64,000 nt of DNA from Spirochaetaceae bacterium (lineage in GTDB: Bacteria; Spirochaetota; Leptospiria; Leptospirales; Leptonemataceae): the NCBI GenBank assembly GCA_002729885.1, contig PBUB01000021.1, forward strand, positions 162,451-226,450, read 5' to 3'. Made by a program: the position numbers and the translations under genes. Of this stretch, positions 54,431-63,680 are shown one piece after another; position 1 is the stretch's first letter, and every line of letters starts with the position of its first letter. Under the pieces are notes generated by a model that saw only the letters and a program-made list of their open reading frames with translations, made no database searches and was not told where the DNA came from.

Positions 54431-55348
54431 ATGAAAAGCTACAGCGAACTGGACCCGTCGAGTGCAAGAACAGCTAAAGAGTTGCTCAAGAACCTGCTTC
54501 TAAACCTGGAAACCAAGAAGTCTACCCGCAGGGATGCGAAGCTTATTCCGGATGAAGAAATGATCCATCAAGCTCTGGCGCATCCGGAGAGAGGAGATGT
54601 GGAGGTGATCCTGGTGGATCTGGGTCATTCGCAGCAATTATTTCTGGGAAATCGGCGAGATGCAGAGAATCCATTCGCAGTAATGCCTGTATCGCAAATG
54701 AGAGATTTTCCCGGACGAAGGCTGCTGGATGGAGAACAGAATACCCAGAAAGCCGATACCGTCGCTCTCTTTCTGATCACTGTTCAGGATCGCGAGCTTC
54801 TGAGAACGGAACGAAAGCATAAGTACGTATTCTACAGCATGCATCTGGGCATCACCGGCGATAATACGGTGGCCAGGAGTGCGGCCGGCCCCACGGGTTC
54901 GGAAGGACTTCGCTCTGCCGTCGATTCGCAGAAAACCGTGGCTGAGATGACCCCAAAAGAGCAATGGGAGCTTATAAAGAATGGGGATGATTTTGACCGT
55001 CGTGTGAAGGAAGCACGGGAAAAACTTTTTACCATTCCTTTTATCTATCCAAAGTACAGACAGGGGCCCAGAGAAGAGATCATCAGAATTTCTCCAGAGC
55101 ATTATCAGGACAATGTTCGAATGCTGGCACGGGATATCTATCCTCCCAATGTCATGGCCGTTCTTCGCAGGGATTATCCCAAAGATCACCAGGCGCAGAA
55201 GACAGTTGTAATAGAGAAGTTGCAGGCCTTTAAAGAAGCGTTAAAAACCAAGATCCTGGACGATGTTCATCCAGATTATCAGGATCATATTAAATCCGTT
55301 CAATCCTACGTAGAACACCTGGTTCGGGATGAATTGTCGAAGATTTGA
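54431..55348 (+). CDS. hypothetical cytoplasmic protein, 305 residues
   Basis: No recognised family. Soluble, mostly helical, beginning MKSYSELDPSSARTAKELLK. The middle (VEVILVDLGHSQQLFLGNRR, VALFLITVQDRELLRTERKH) looks like an alpha/beta region; the C-terminal 100 residues are Lys- and Glu-rich and may be a coiled coil. Codon use and length make it a real gene. Confidence 0.65.
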   Translation: MKSYSELDPSSARTAKELLKNLLLNLETKKSTRRDAKLIPDEEMIHQALAHPERGDVEVILVDLGHSQQLFLGNRRDAENPFAVMPVSQMRDFPGRRLLDGEQNTQKADTVALFLITVQDRELLRTERKHKYVFYSMHLGITGDNTVARSAAGPTGSEGLRSAVDSQKTVAEMTPKEQWELIKNGDDFDRRVKEAREKLFTIPFIYPKYRQGPREEIIRISPEHYQDNVRMLARDIYPPNVMAVLRRDYPKDHQAQKTVVIEKLQAFKEALKTKILDDVHPDYQDHIKSVQSYVEHLVRDELSKI

Positions 55349-55451
55349 GGATACATCAGCAGATCAGGAATTCAAGAAATTGAGAATCTGACTGACCATC
55401 CTCTCAATCATGGGAGGGCTCAGCTCTGGCATTGCCCGGCTGCAGTGGTAG

Positions 55452-56165
55452 TTACTTGATTTTTAGACGAACCAGAACTGGCAAATGGTCGGATGCCACT
55501 CTGGTTCTCTTATTTAATAAAACCCTGTGTTCAATCAACTCCACGCGGCTGTTTAAGAACACTTTGTCGATGCGAATCAATGGATTCGGAGTGTACGATG
55601 GAAAAGAGTGCATTCTATTTCCCCGATAAGTATCCTGGAAGCCGCCGTCGGCCAGAAGCGGATTCAATTTACTGACTCGATCGTTTGTATCACCGAGCAT
55701 GATAACTGGCTCATGTCGCACCATCTCCAGAAACGACGATTCGAGAATCATGCGGATCTGCGACATCCGCTCAAATCCGGCCAGGCCTAGATGAAAATTC
55801 AGGATTGCTATTTCTCCAGCTGGAGTGTTGATCCTGGACATCAGGCAGCCTCTTGGTTTTTTTATCCCCCAGGTGATGTTCAGATTTTCAGTGTGGACAA
55901 TGGGAAACCTGGATAGTGTTGCGTTTCCGTACGCTCCCTTTTTCAATTGGACATTCAGGCCCAGATCGTATTCCATTTCCAATGCTTCTGCCAGCTTTCT
56001 CGCCAGGTCATCGTTATGAGATCTGGGAACCTGGAAGTCCACTTCCTGGAGACAGAGAATATCTGCCGAAGATTCCCGGAGAATCTCTACAATACGTCCG
56101 GGCTGGTATGAGCGGTCATTGCCTATGGCTTTGTGTATATTGTAAGTCAGGACCGAAATTTCCAT
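55452..56165 (-). CDS. endonuclease/exonuclease/phosphatase family protein
   Basis: 237 residues, full EEP fold: LTYNIHKAIGND at the start, CLQEVDFQ (metal Glu), ILNFHLGL, MLGDTNDRVS, and SDHLPVLVRLK with the catalytic Asp-His. The substrate could be DNA, a phosphoinositide or a phospholipid; no signal peptide is seen. Its ATG (56165-56163) overlaps the divergent ATG of the next gene as CATG. Confidence 0.87.
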   Translation of the reverse strand: MEISVLTYNIHKAIGNDRSYQPGRIVEILRESSADILCLQEVDFQVPRSHNDDLARKLAEALEMEYDLGLNVQLKKGAYGNATLSRFPIVHTENLNITWGIKKPRGCLMSRINTPAGEIAILNFHLGLAGFERMSQIRMILESSFLEMVRHEPVIMLGDTNDRVSKLNPLLADGGFQDTYRGNRMHSFPSYTPNPLIRIDKVFLNSRVELIEHRVLLNKRTRVASDHLPVLVRLKIK

Positions 56166-57858
56166 GATAACTTATAGATACGGACCCTACGAACCAGATC
56201 GCGACGGCCCCTGGAATATGGACCGACTGATGTCAGTCCTGTCTGAAATGGTCATGCGATACGACATGCAACTGGACGATGCTCTGAGAGAGTTAATCAA
56301 CCGTGGCCTTCCGGTAAATCTATTTTTGAAAGAAGGCGGAATGGATGATCTGGTGGATCAATTCATCCAGCAGCTGGACGACCAGATCAATGAAGTACTG
56401 GATCAGTTTCATCTTCAGGATGCTATCGATAGTACTCGTGATTCTCTGGAACAGGCCAGAAAGCAATCCGACGACAGGCTAAAGAAACATCCGGAATTGC
56501 AGAAGCAACTGAAGGATGCGGCGGAGCGCCAATCCAGCGATGAACTGTATCGACTTAAATGGGATCTGGTAAAGGAAACAGGACAAAAGGAACTGGGATC
56601 CTCCATTTCCAGAATGCAGAAGGACATGGAGGATCTGAATACTCTTCAGGAAGGGCAGAAACGATTTGCCTTCCGCGGGGACCAGGGTCTGAGCCGAAAG
56701 GAAGCCCTGGAACTACTGCGTCAGATGCAGGACATGGAAGATTTGAAGCAGTCCATGAAGCAGGCCCAGGCAAACGGCGATCTATTCAATTTTGATCTGG
56801 AAAAACTGGCCCGATATCTGGGACCCGAGTCCTACGAGGAATTCCTGGAACGCCGGGATCGAATCATGGAAAACCTCCGTAAATTGATGGAGGAGCAGGG
56901 TCAGGTTGTTCGAGATGAAGACACCGGCGAAATGAAACTGTCCCCGAATTCTGTTCGTCGTATAGGCCGCAGAGCACTGGAGGAAATATTCTCAGCTCTG
57001 AAATCCGACGATACCGGTGCAAATATCACAGCTGAAGAGGGAGAGGGCGAACAGGTCTCTACAGAATCCAGGCCCATGGAATTTGGCGATAGCGTTCATG
57101 CCCTGGATATTAGCGCAACGTTGATCAATACATACATTCGCACAGGATCCAATCGCCCCGGATTCCAGGATATAGAAGTATTTCGCAGTCGTGGGCAGGC
57201 CAGATCGGCTACCGTTGTGCTTCTGGATATGTCCGGAAGTATGATGCGCGCCGATCGATTCTACTATGCGAAGCGAATGGTTCTGGCCCTGGATGCATTG
57301 ATTCGAGAAGAATACAAGGACGATCGATTGATGGTGGTCGGATTTGGCACGTTTGCAAAATCTTATACACCGGCCGACATTCCATCGCTGCAGCCATTTC
57401 CGGTTACCATGTTCGATCCCCACATCCGGCTGCGACTGGACGCCAGTAACGAAGAAAGCATGGCCTTTGCTCCTGAGTACTTTACAAACCTGCAGCGTGG
57501 TCTTTCCCTTTCTCGCAAGCTACTCGGTAGTGGAGAAACGAAAAACAGACAGATTATACTCATTACAGACGGTGTGCCCACGGCGCACTTTGAAGGCAGT
57601 ACATTACATATAAATTATCCGCCATCGCCTGGAGATTTTGATTTTGCTCTTCGCGAAACCAGGGCAGCTACAGACGATGGAATAGTAATCAATACATTCT
57701 TGCTAACCTCGGACTGGGAGTTCAGCTATTTTGGCGATGAATCCTTTATTCAGCAATTTGCCAAACATAGCCAGGGACGGATCTTTTATCCACATCCCAG
57801 ACAGATGGATCGTATGGTGCTTGTGGATTTCATTCAGAACAAGAAAACTCTGATTTAG
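56164..57858 (+). CDS. von Willebrand factor A domain protein
   Basis: 564 residues. The first 330 are highly charged and helical (QQLDDQINEVLDQFHLQD, ELQKQLKDAAERQSSDELYR). The C-terminal VWA domain has an intact metal-ion site: DMSGSMM, then a conserved Thr region (DDRLMVVGFGT) and IILITDGVPT. Relatives often work with a MoxR AAA+ ATPase, but none is encoded nearby. Start may be 56164 or an internal ATG; the former overlaps the divergent gene's start. Confidence 0.82.
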   Translation: MITYRYGPYEPDRDGPWNMDRLMSVLSEMVMRYDMQLDDALRELINRGLPVNLFLKEGGMDDLVDQFIQQLDDQINEVLDQFHLQDAIDSTRDSLEQARKQSDDRLKKHPELQKQLKDAAERQSSDELYRLKWDLVKETGQKELGSSISRMQKDMEDLNTLQEGQKRFAFRGDQGLSRKEALELLRQMQDMEDLKQSMKQAQANGDLFNFDLEKLARYLGPESYEEFLERRDRIMENLRKLMEEQGQVVRDEDTGEMKLSPNSVRRIGRRALEEIFSALKSDDTGANITAEEGEGEQVSTESRPMEFGDSVHALDISATLINTYIRTGSNRPGFQDIEVFRSRGQARSATVVLLDMSGSMMRADRFYYAKRMVLALDALIREEYKDDRLMVVGFGTFAKSYTPADIPSLQPFPVTMFDPHIRLRLDASNEESMAFAPEYFTNLQRGLSLSRKLLGSGETKNRQIILITDGVPTAHFEGSTLHINYPPSPGDFDFALRETRAATDDGIVINTFLLTSDWEFSYFGDESFIQQFAKHSQGRIFYPHPRQMDRMVLVDFIQNKKTLI

Positions 57859-58098
57859 CTGCTCCTGGGAATCAAAACGAACGTTGTTAATCAATAATTC
57901 GCAAGTGGTACGATGGCAGCAGGCCATTCCAGGGATTAATACTGGCGGAATGGCCCACGGACATTTTCAGGGGGTTCAACTCAAACCTGTTCAATTGGCG
58001 AATTGCTGATTTCTGGCATAGCCGGAGATTTGTATTACCTCCATAGTGAAGTCCTGGAAAAGGCTTGAGTACGTGCGTCCCGCAGAGACATTGCTGGA

Positions 58099-59208
58099 AT
58101 GAGTTCCAGCGCATTTCACATAGAACCATTTCAATCTGAAGATATCCTGGCTTCCCTGGATCCGTCCGGCATCGTTCAGCAGTCCATTGGGCCCTCGGTG
58201 AAAATCACCGGCATTGCTCCTATCGATGATTGCGGGGCCGGGGATCTGGCTTTTGCGGACAAAGAAAAGTTCCTGGAGAAAGCCAGAGAAAGAAAGCCAG
58301 CCTGCCTGGTGCTGAACGCAGAGCTAAAGGACAAGTTGTCTGGCAGCGAGGATTTTACTGTAATCCTGGTTAAGAATGTTGGCCTGGCCCATTCCTGGAT
58401 CCGCCAGAGATTCGGTGACACTAATTTCGCATCAACGGAGGACTGGGGTCGAATCCATCCATCAGCAATAGTACATGAGTCGGTCAAGGTGCCAGACAGT
58501 GTTGTAATTGGCCCGGGCGCTATTGTAGGACCCAGGGTTCAGTTCGGGGAACGCTGTGTGGTAATGGCTGGTGTTGTGGTAGAACGAGATGCTGTACTGG
58601 GAAACGATTGTGTCCTGCATCCTGGCGTTGTGCTGGGATGGGGCTGTATCCTGGGCGAGCGATGCATTATTCGAAGTGGCACTATAATAGGTTCCGAGGG
58701 ATTCGGATTTGCTCAGGATGAATCCAGATCTCACCATAGAATTCCACAGACTGGAATTGTACGACTTGGAAACGATGTAGTGCTGGGTGCTAACAACTGT
58801 ATTGATCGAGCGACATACGGCGAAACTCTAATCCATGACAATGTGATCAGTGATAATTTATGTCACCTGGCCCATAACGTAGACATTGGCGAAAAATCCA
58901 TTCTCGTAGCCATGACCGGTATTGCAGGTTCCACGAAGCTGGGTAAGAGAGTCATCTGTAGCGGACAAACCGGCATCCTGGATCATATTACCATTCCCGA
59001 TGATACGGTTCTGGTGGGTCGGGCTGCTGTTTTGAGCGATAATGTGAAAAAATCCGGAGTCTATGCCGGATCCCCGCTGCAGCCCATTGCTGATTACCAG
59101 AAGAACAGCGTGCATATTAAGAATCTTGATAAAATGCGAAAAGAAGTGAAGGCGTTGCAGAAGCGTCTTGAAGCGTTGGAGGGCAGCCAGACCGGTCAAT
59201 CTACTTGA
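58099..59208 (+). CDS. lpxD: UDP-3-O-acylglucosamine N-acyltransferase
   Basis: 369 residues. N-terminal uridine-binding domain (GIAPIDDCGAGDLAFADKEK), then left-handed beta-helix hexapeptide repeats (IHPSAIVHESVKVPDSVVIG). Catalytic His259 lies in HLAHNVDIGE, and GSEGFGFAQD matches the LpxD donor-site motif. The C-terminal helix is charged. It adds the N-linked hydroxyacyl chain in lipid A synthesis, showing an LPS-bearing outer membrane. Confidence 0.93.
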   Translation: MSSSAFHIEPFQSEDILASLDPSGIVQQSIGPSVKITGIAPIDDCGAGDLAFADKEKFLEKARERKPACLVLNAELKDKLSGSEDFTVILVKNVGLAHSWIRQRFGDTNFASTEDWGRIHPSAIVHESVKVPDSVVIGPGAIVGPRVQFGERCVVMAGVVVERDAVLGNDCVLHPGVVLGWGCILGERCIIRSGTIIGSEGFGFAQDESRSHHRIPQTGIVRLGNDVVLGANNCIDRATYGETLIHDNVISDNLCHLAHNVDIGEKSILVAMTGIAGSTKLGKRVICSGQTGILDHITIPDDTVLVGRAAVLSDNVKKSGVYAGSPLQPIADYQKNSVHIKNLDKMRKEVKALQKRLEALEGSQTGQST

Positions 59209-59239
59209 CACGGTTCATGGATGCACCTGCATTGCCAGT

Positions 59240-59324
59240 GGAGGGATGTCCGAGCGGTTTAAGGAGGCGGTCTTGAAAACCGTTGTAGTTCGCGCTACCG
59301 TGGGTTCGAATCCCACTCCCTCCG
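59240..59324 (+). tRNA. tRNA-Ser (anticodon TGA)
   Basis: 85 nucleotides. Acceptor GGAGGGA pairs with TCCCTCC, discriminator G; the anticodon loop is CTTGAAA with anticodon TGA; a long variable arm and GGTTCGAAT T-loop identify a class II serine tRNA. CCA is not encoded. Confidence 0.95.
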
Positions 59325-59332
59325 AAGGAACA

Positions 59333-59419
59333 GGAGAGGTGCCCGAGAGGCCGAAGGGAGCAGTTTGCTAAACTGTCGTAGGTGTACGCCTACCGAGGGT
59401 TCGAATCCCTCCCTCTCCG
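59333..59419 (+). tRNA. tRNA-Ser (anticodon GCT)
   Basis: 87 nucleotides. Acceptor GGAGAGG pairs with CCTCTCC, discriminator G; anticodon loop TTGCTAA with GCT; long variable arm and GGTTCGAAT T-loop. It lies eight bases after the first tRNA-Ser, so both come from one transcript. CCA is not encoded. Confidence 0.95.
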
Positions 59420-59431
59420 CATTGGTGTCAC

Positions 59432-59863
59432 ATGGCAGATAAGGTCCGAGAGATCCAGGATAGACTCCTGAAAAACATTCAGGATGGCGATCAGCTAAGT
59501 GCTGCCATTGCCTATTTTCCCCTGATTGGCTGGATATATCCTCTTTATTTTAAGAAAGAGGACAAGCTCTGCCAGTACCATGGAAAGCAAGGTCAGCAGT
59601 TGAACGCTGTGCTCATTGGCCTTTATATGGTGATCTGGTTTCTGGAGAATTTCTGGCTGACCTCCTGGATTTTTGGCACCGGGTCATTGCTAAATCCCAT
59701 TTCCTCTTCCATCAAGATAATTGCTCTGTTCGGTTACCTTGGCTTATCCCTGGTGGCGGCCTATAGGGCTTTCATGGATGAAGAGTGGGAGATTCCATTT
59801 TTGCAGGACATTGTGGATTTTTTCTGGGATCTGTTTCCGGAGAAGAAATCAAACCGGGACTAG
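59432..59863 (+). CDS. hypothetical membrane protein (Tic20/DUF4870-like topology)
   Basis: 143 residues with three or four helices. The segment SAAIAYFPLIGWIYPLYFKK followed by CQYHGKQGQQLN resembles the DUF4870/Tic20-like pattern (membrane helix then HxxQ). The family role is unknown. It starts 13 bases after the second tRNA and is directly followed by another membrane protein gene. Confidence 0.65.
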   Translation: MADKVREIQDRLLKNIQDGDQLSAAIAYFPLIGWIYPLYFKKEDKLCQYHGKQGQQLNAVLIGLYMVIWFLENFWLTSWIFGTGSLLNPISSSIKIIALFGYLGLSLVAAYRAFMDEEWEIPFLQDIVDFFWDLFPEKKSNRD

Positions 59864-60265
59864 ATGAAATACCTGAAACAGATCAAAGATTACTGGCTTT
59901 CCAGATCGGAAAAGGTACGCTCCATTACCTATCTAATGCCGCTATTTGTACTTTTTCTTCCTGGTATCTTGATGGATTCCGGCAGGGCGCATAAAGCGGC
60001 GGTCCGGGGATTTTGTCTGAGCCTCCTTTTCTTCCTGACAGTTTTTATTACCTACATCATCCATTACTATATCTGGAAGCAGTCTTTCGATGGTCGATAT
60101 TTTCGAGATATGGTGTTCTTTGTTCTGCATCTTGGAACTGTGCTGGCCTATGTGGGATTCAGCGGAATGCTGATCCTGGCAGAAAGCAAAGAAAGTCCGG
60201 CGCCGGATTTCTGGCTGGATCGAGTAAGTCAGAAAGTGGTTCGCTTTTTAGAGTTCAAAGCCTGA
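59864..60265 (+). CDS. hypothetical membrane protein, 133 residues
   Basis: Three predicted helices (about 22-38, 48-68, 85-105) and short polar ends. The overall layout resembles the preceding gene's product, to which it is immediately adjacent, without similarity strong enough to call it a paralogue. Function unknown. Confidence 0.6.
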   Translation: MKYLKQIKDYWLSRSEKVRSITYLMPLFVLFLPGILMDSGRAHKAAVRGFCLSLLFFLTVFITYIIHYYIWKQSFDGRYFRDMVFFVLHLGTVLAYVGFSGMLILAESKESPAPDFWLDRVSQKVVRFLEFKA

Positions 60266-60426
60266 TTCGTTCGCTTTGCTTTCTTACTCAGGTTAGCAGC
60301 CCATCCTGGAAACAATTGCACCTTCGATTCATTTAATTCTTACGCCTCTTACGCCTCGTGGGCCTTTTAGGCTTCTTTGGATCCTGTCCGAGGTCAACTG
60401 GACCATTCCTGGTTTACCGTAATTTG

Positions 60427-60606
60427 GATTCATGCGTCGGATCGGTTATTGAGCTCCGAAATACTGCAAGTTACTGTAAGTGCATTCCGGGCGAGCGTCG
60501 GGTTGGTGGCCCGGGAAATACTGCTTTTTTTAGCGTAGATTCCGGACGAGCGTCGGGTCGGGGGCTCCGGTAGATACTGCTTTTTTTAGCGTAAATTCCG
60601 GGCGAT
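60427..60606. repeat. tandem 55-57 bp repeats downstream of the glycosyltransferase gene
   Basis: Three copies plus a partial one: a degenerate copy (about 60427-60483), then 60484-60538 and 60539-60594, and the start of a fourth (60595-60606) that enters the glycosyltransferase 3' end. Each good copy has CCGG-based arms and an ACTGCTTTTTTTAGCG block. Between copies two and three one stem position changes from G:C to A:T on both sides, a compensatory change. The rest of the 60266-60585 gap holds no gene. Confidence 0.7.
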
Positions 60607-61698
60607 GGACTCGTAGAGAGGAATCAGGGAATCTACATGAGATTTCCAGGTGAAGTTTCGCGCCTGAACAGGGCCTTCCTTTTTCATTCTACTGCGAATG
60701 GATTTGTTTTCCAGGATGCGAAGCACAGCTTCTCTCAGTTCAGATTCATGCTCTGGATCAAAATACAGAGGAACATCTCCGCCTACCTCGGGTAGACTGC
60801 TTCGATTGGATGAAACCACCGGCACTCCGCATGCCATGGCTTCGGCCAGGGGAAAACCAAAGCCTTCCAGCAGCGATGGCATGATAAAAATGTCAGAAGA
60901 TGCGTAGAGTAAAGGAAGCTCTGAGTTCTCGAAGAAGGGTAAGATGCGAATCCTGGAAGCATGTTCAAAATCCTTAAGAGCGTCAGCCAGGTATCCTGGC
61001 AATTTTCCGCCGGTGCCAGCAATGCACAAGTCCAGATCCAGATCGCCGTCCCAGAGAGTTTTCAGCGATCGTACAACAAAATCTACATTCTTATGCTTTT
61101 TGCCAATCCCCACACAAAGTGCGAAAGGCTTCTTTAGTTTGTATTTCTTTTTGAAGGCAACTACATCTTTGCTGGAGGGAACTTTGAACAGTGCATGGTC
61201 AATGCCATTGTAAATCGTGCTAATTCTTGTCTTACTTCGGGGGAAATTCTCAATCATTCGGTCTCTGGAGTGATCGGATACCGTTGCAATGGAGCCGGCC
61301 CGGGAAGCTACCTGACGTAGAAAAAAGGAAGCATATAATCGATACACTGGATTGGAAAACTCCTGGCTATCCAGGTGAATCAAATCATGAACCACAACCA
61401 GGCTCCGTCGAAGATACTTCAAGGCTGCATTGTAATGTGGGCTGTGAATAATCTCTCCTTTGCGGGGAGCCGGAAACTGCAATTGTTCACGAATGGAATA
61501 GATACCGGCATTAAACGGACGAATCTCACCTGAGAAATCCGGTAGATACTTTTGAATGGTGTCTCGATTTCCGGCCAGGGTAAGTCGGACTTCCGGTCGG
61601 TGGATCAATAAATTCAATACACTGAAAACCTGGGTGCCGATTCCCGAGAATCCCAGCATTCGAGCATCAAACAGAACAGGTATGGGCGATTTTGCCAT
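60586..61698 (-). CDS. GT4-family glycosyltransferase
   Basis: About 370 residues, GT-B fold. N-terminal VLFDARMLGFSGIGTQVFSV and the C-terminal donor-site motif PSLLEGFGFPLAEAMACGVP (E-x7-E) followed by VVSSNRSSLPEV. It transfers a sugar from a nucleotide donor, likely for surface polysaccharide. I start at ATG 61698 (MAKSPIPVLF); the longer frame to 61752 overlaps the divergent gene. The last codons and stop lie inside the tandem repeat. Confidence 0.88.
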   Translation of the reverse strand: MAKSPIPVLFDARMLGFSGIGTQVFSVLNLLIHRPEVRLTLAGNRDTIQKYLPDFSGEIRPFNAGIYSIREQLQFPAPRKGEIIHSPHYNAALKYLRRSLVVVHDLIHLDSQEFSNPVYRLYASFFLRQVASRAGSIATVSDHSRDRMIENFPRSKTRISTIYNGIDHALFKVPSSKDVVAFKKKYKLKKPFALCVGIGKKHKNVDFVVRSLKTLWDGDLDLDLCIAGTGGKLPGYLADALKDFEHASRIRILPFFENSELPLLYASSDIFIMPSLLEGFGFPLAEAMACGVPVVSSNRSSLPEVGGDVPLYFDPEHESELREAVLRILENKSIRSRMKKEGPVQARNFTWKSHVDSLIPLYESIARNLR

Positions 61699-61707
61699 GA
61701 AAACCAC

Positions 61708-62118
61708 TTGAAACCAGATGGCAGTGCAACCGTCAATGCATTCGAAGTGCAATTATCCAGTGAACACAGCCAGAAACAATGGAAGAATCCTACCTTCCTG
61801 TGGGCCGGTCTTTTCCGAACCCGCGGATTGCTGGTCCTTCTGGCAGCTATGTTTTCGGTGATCCCTCATTGCTCCCGATCTTCAGCCAATCAATATGATC
61901 CGGGTGAGGCAAACATTCTTGTGGCAGCGGCCTATGGTGCCAAGGACGGCGAGTGCGGCACAAGCCATACCTTCAGTTCTATTCTATTCTTTCCTTCAGA
62001 TCGCGCCAATGTAGAAGCCTGTGTGGCGGCCGTTCTGGAAACCAGTTGCACCAGCTGGGCCGTGGCGGATCCGACGCCTACAATATGTAAATTCATTGGT
62101 GTGCAGTTCGAAAGCTAG
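61708..62118 (+). CDS. small hypothetical lipoprotein
   Basis: 136 residues at most. A hydrophobic segment (RGLLVLLAAMFSVIPH) ends in a possible lipobox Cys; the true start may be an internal codon, since about 38 residues precede that segment. The mature part of about 80 residues has four Cys (GECGTS, VEACVAA, TSCTSW, TICKF), likely two disulfides. No family recognised. It is divergent from the glycosyltransferase gene. Confidence 0.5.
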   Translation: MKPDGSATVNAFEVQLSSEHSQKQWKNPTFLWAGLFRTRGLLVLLAAMFSVIPHCSRSSANQYDPGEANILVAAAYGAKDGECGTSHTFSSILFFPSDRANVEACVAAVLETSCTSWAVADPTPTICKFIGVQFES

Positions 62119-62263
62119 CCGCTGCTAAGTTACCGATTTAATTTTCGCAAAAAGATTTCCCGAAAGTAAAAACCGGGCTCCGCTGCAGGTCACTTATACT
62201 GCGGCCGGGCGGTGAACTCAAGTCCTCATAATCCAGGAAACATAGAGCACTGCAAAAAGCGCA

Positions 62264-63361
62264 CTACAATGTGCGATATGCCTTATCAATGAATTCTACG
62301 GTTTTGAGCCCCTGGATAGTTCGATTCCTATCATATCCTGATTCTGATGCTTTGCCAGAAGAGATATGAGCTTCCCTGGCAATAGTAGAATACATATTCA
62401 TCCAGGGATTTCTTTTACTTTCAGAAAAAGAGAATGGATACTCTTTCAGTTCTTTAAATCCAGAATACCGCGAGGACTTCCTGGATTTCCAGAGGCGAAA
62501 ACCATTGTTTCCGCAATGAATCCTGCCATCAGAAAAATCCAATTCCATTTCAAATTCAAAGAACTTTGAGCGAGCTCCGGTATCCAGATTGGCCACAAAG
62601 TTATCATAATGAAAGTGTAGATGCGAAGCCTGCTCCAGGCCCTTGCTGTTTCGCACGATTCGGCCGCTCATATTGATGGGTATGCCACAGTACCAGAAAA
62701 GAAGATCTATCCAGTGAACAGCATCGTGCAAGAGCGGTCCTGATCCAGGATGGACGGGAGATGCTCCTGAATAGACCCGACCGCGAATATGACGAAGCGT
62801 GCCCAGAGATTTACTTTGAATCAGCTTTAAAACCTTCTGATACCCCGGATGATATCTTCTTTCAAAATTGATCCAGAGCCTGCGGTGGAAGTTCTCCATC
62901 GCCTGGAGAAGCTTTTTCGCATCAGAGGCCTTTTCTCCGGGGGGCTTCTCAATAAGAACATCGGCTACGCCACTTTTCATTAATTCCAGGGCCTGGGAAG
63001 TATGCACATCCTGCGGAGTGGCTACAATGGCCAGATCCACAGAAAGGGGGCCCTCTGTAGTCGAAGTGCTCGCTGCATTACTCTCTTTTCCAGAAGACTT
63101 TCGCCTTTGATCTGCGAATTGCGCTGAGTTAATGCTGGCAAATAGCTGTTTTGGATTTTCAAAGCATAGCACCGGTTCTGGCCACCAGCGTTGGAACTCC
63201 TGAATTCTGGCTGGATTGGTATCGCATACAGCGATTAGATTGTATCGCCTTTTCAGAGCCAGCAATGAGCCCGCATGAGTGCATGGATGATAGCGAAGTT
63301 TGTCTTTTTCCAGGGACCAGCCTATGCGACCCAGTCCAATCAGGATTGCATTTCGCTTCAC
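62264..63361 (-). CDS. Gfo/Idh/MocA family oxidoreductase
   Basis: 365 residues. N-terminal Rossmann fold with LIGLGRIGWSLEKDK, LIAVCDTNPAR, LAIVATPQDVHTSQALELMK and VLIEKPPGEKASDAKKLL (catalytic-region Lys). A Ser/Lys-rich insertion lies near residues 85-105. It is an NAD(P)-dependent sugar or amino-sugar dehydrogenase of unknown substrate, possibly for surface polysaccharide. It overlaps the small membrane gene upstream as ATGA. Confidence 0.88.
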   Translation of the reverse strand: MKRNAILIGLGRIGWSLEKDKLRYHPCTHAGSLLALKRRYNLIAVCDTNPARIQEFQRWWPEPVLCFENPKQLFASINSAQFADQRRKSSGKESNAASTSTTEGPLSVDLAIVATPQDVHTSQALELMKSGVADVLIEKPPGEKASDAKKLLQAMENFHRRLWINFERRYHPGYQKVLKLIQSKSLGTLRHIRGRVYSGASPVHPGSGPLLHDAVHWIDLLFWYCGIPINMSGRIVRNSKGLEQASHLHFHYDNFVANLDTGARSKFFEFEMELDFSDGRIHCGNNGFRLWKSRKSSRYSGFKELKEYPFSFSESKRNPWMNMYSTIAREAHISSGKASESGYDRNRTIQGLKTVEFIDKAYRTL

Positions 63362-63624
63362 TTGATTACTTTTTCCAGAAGCCAGAGCATGCCCATGAAA
63401 TAGAGTCCCCAGAGCAGGGATCCCAGAGTAAAGGAGGCGATAATCACAATGACCGGGGGCATTGGAAGATAGAGAATGCTGAGTGGCATATCTGCGATGA
63501 GATGCGAAGTGCAGCTTGGATTAATGCACTCCATGTCCAGGATCCTGGTTCTGGTCCAAACATAGATTACATGAATGGCAAATCCAACCCAGAAGGCGAG
63601 TTTGTAGTTTGAACTGGATCGCAT
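63358..63624 (-). CDS. small hypothetical membrane protein, 88 residues
   Basis: Two helices (about 8-24 and 54-82) separated by a loop with two Cys (MECINPSC) on the same side of the membrane. No family recognised. Translationally coupled to the oxidoreductase gene by a 4-base overlap, and divergent from mutL. Confidence 0.6.
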   Translation of the reverse strand: MRSSSNYKLAFWVGFAIHVIYVWTRTRILDMECINPSCTSHLIADMPLSILYLPMPPVIVIIASFTLGSLLWGLYFMGMLWLLEKVIK

Positions 63625-63680
63625 AATCTTTCCGCTTTACGCCCCACCCGGAGGCTCCTACGCTGACGGCACCAGTATTT

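Noticed and set aside
59168..59371. Open frame across the two tRNA genes
   Set aside because: Its sequence is a translation of tRNA-Ser genes (SERFKEAVLKTVVVRATVGSNPTPS), a known annotation artefact.
60346..60370. Short CRISPR-like array from the two CTTACGCCT copies
   Set aside because: Only two 9-base copies with a 1-base gap; no spacers, no cas genes.
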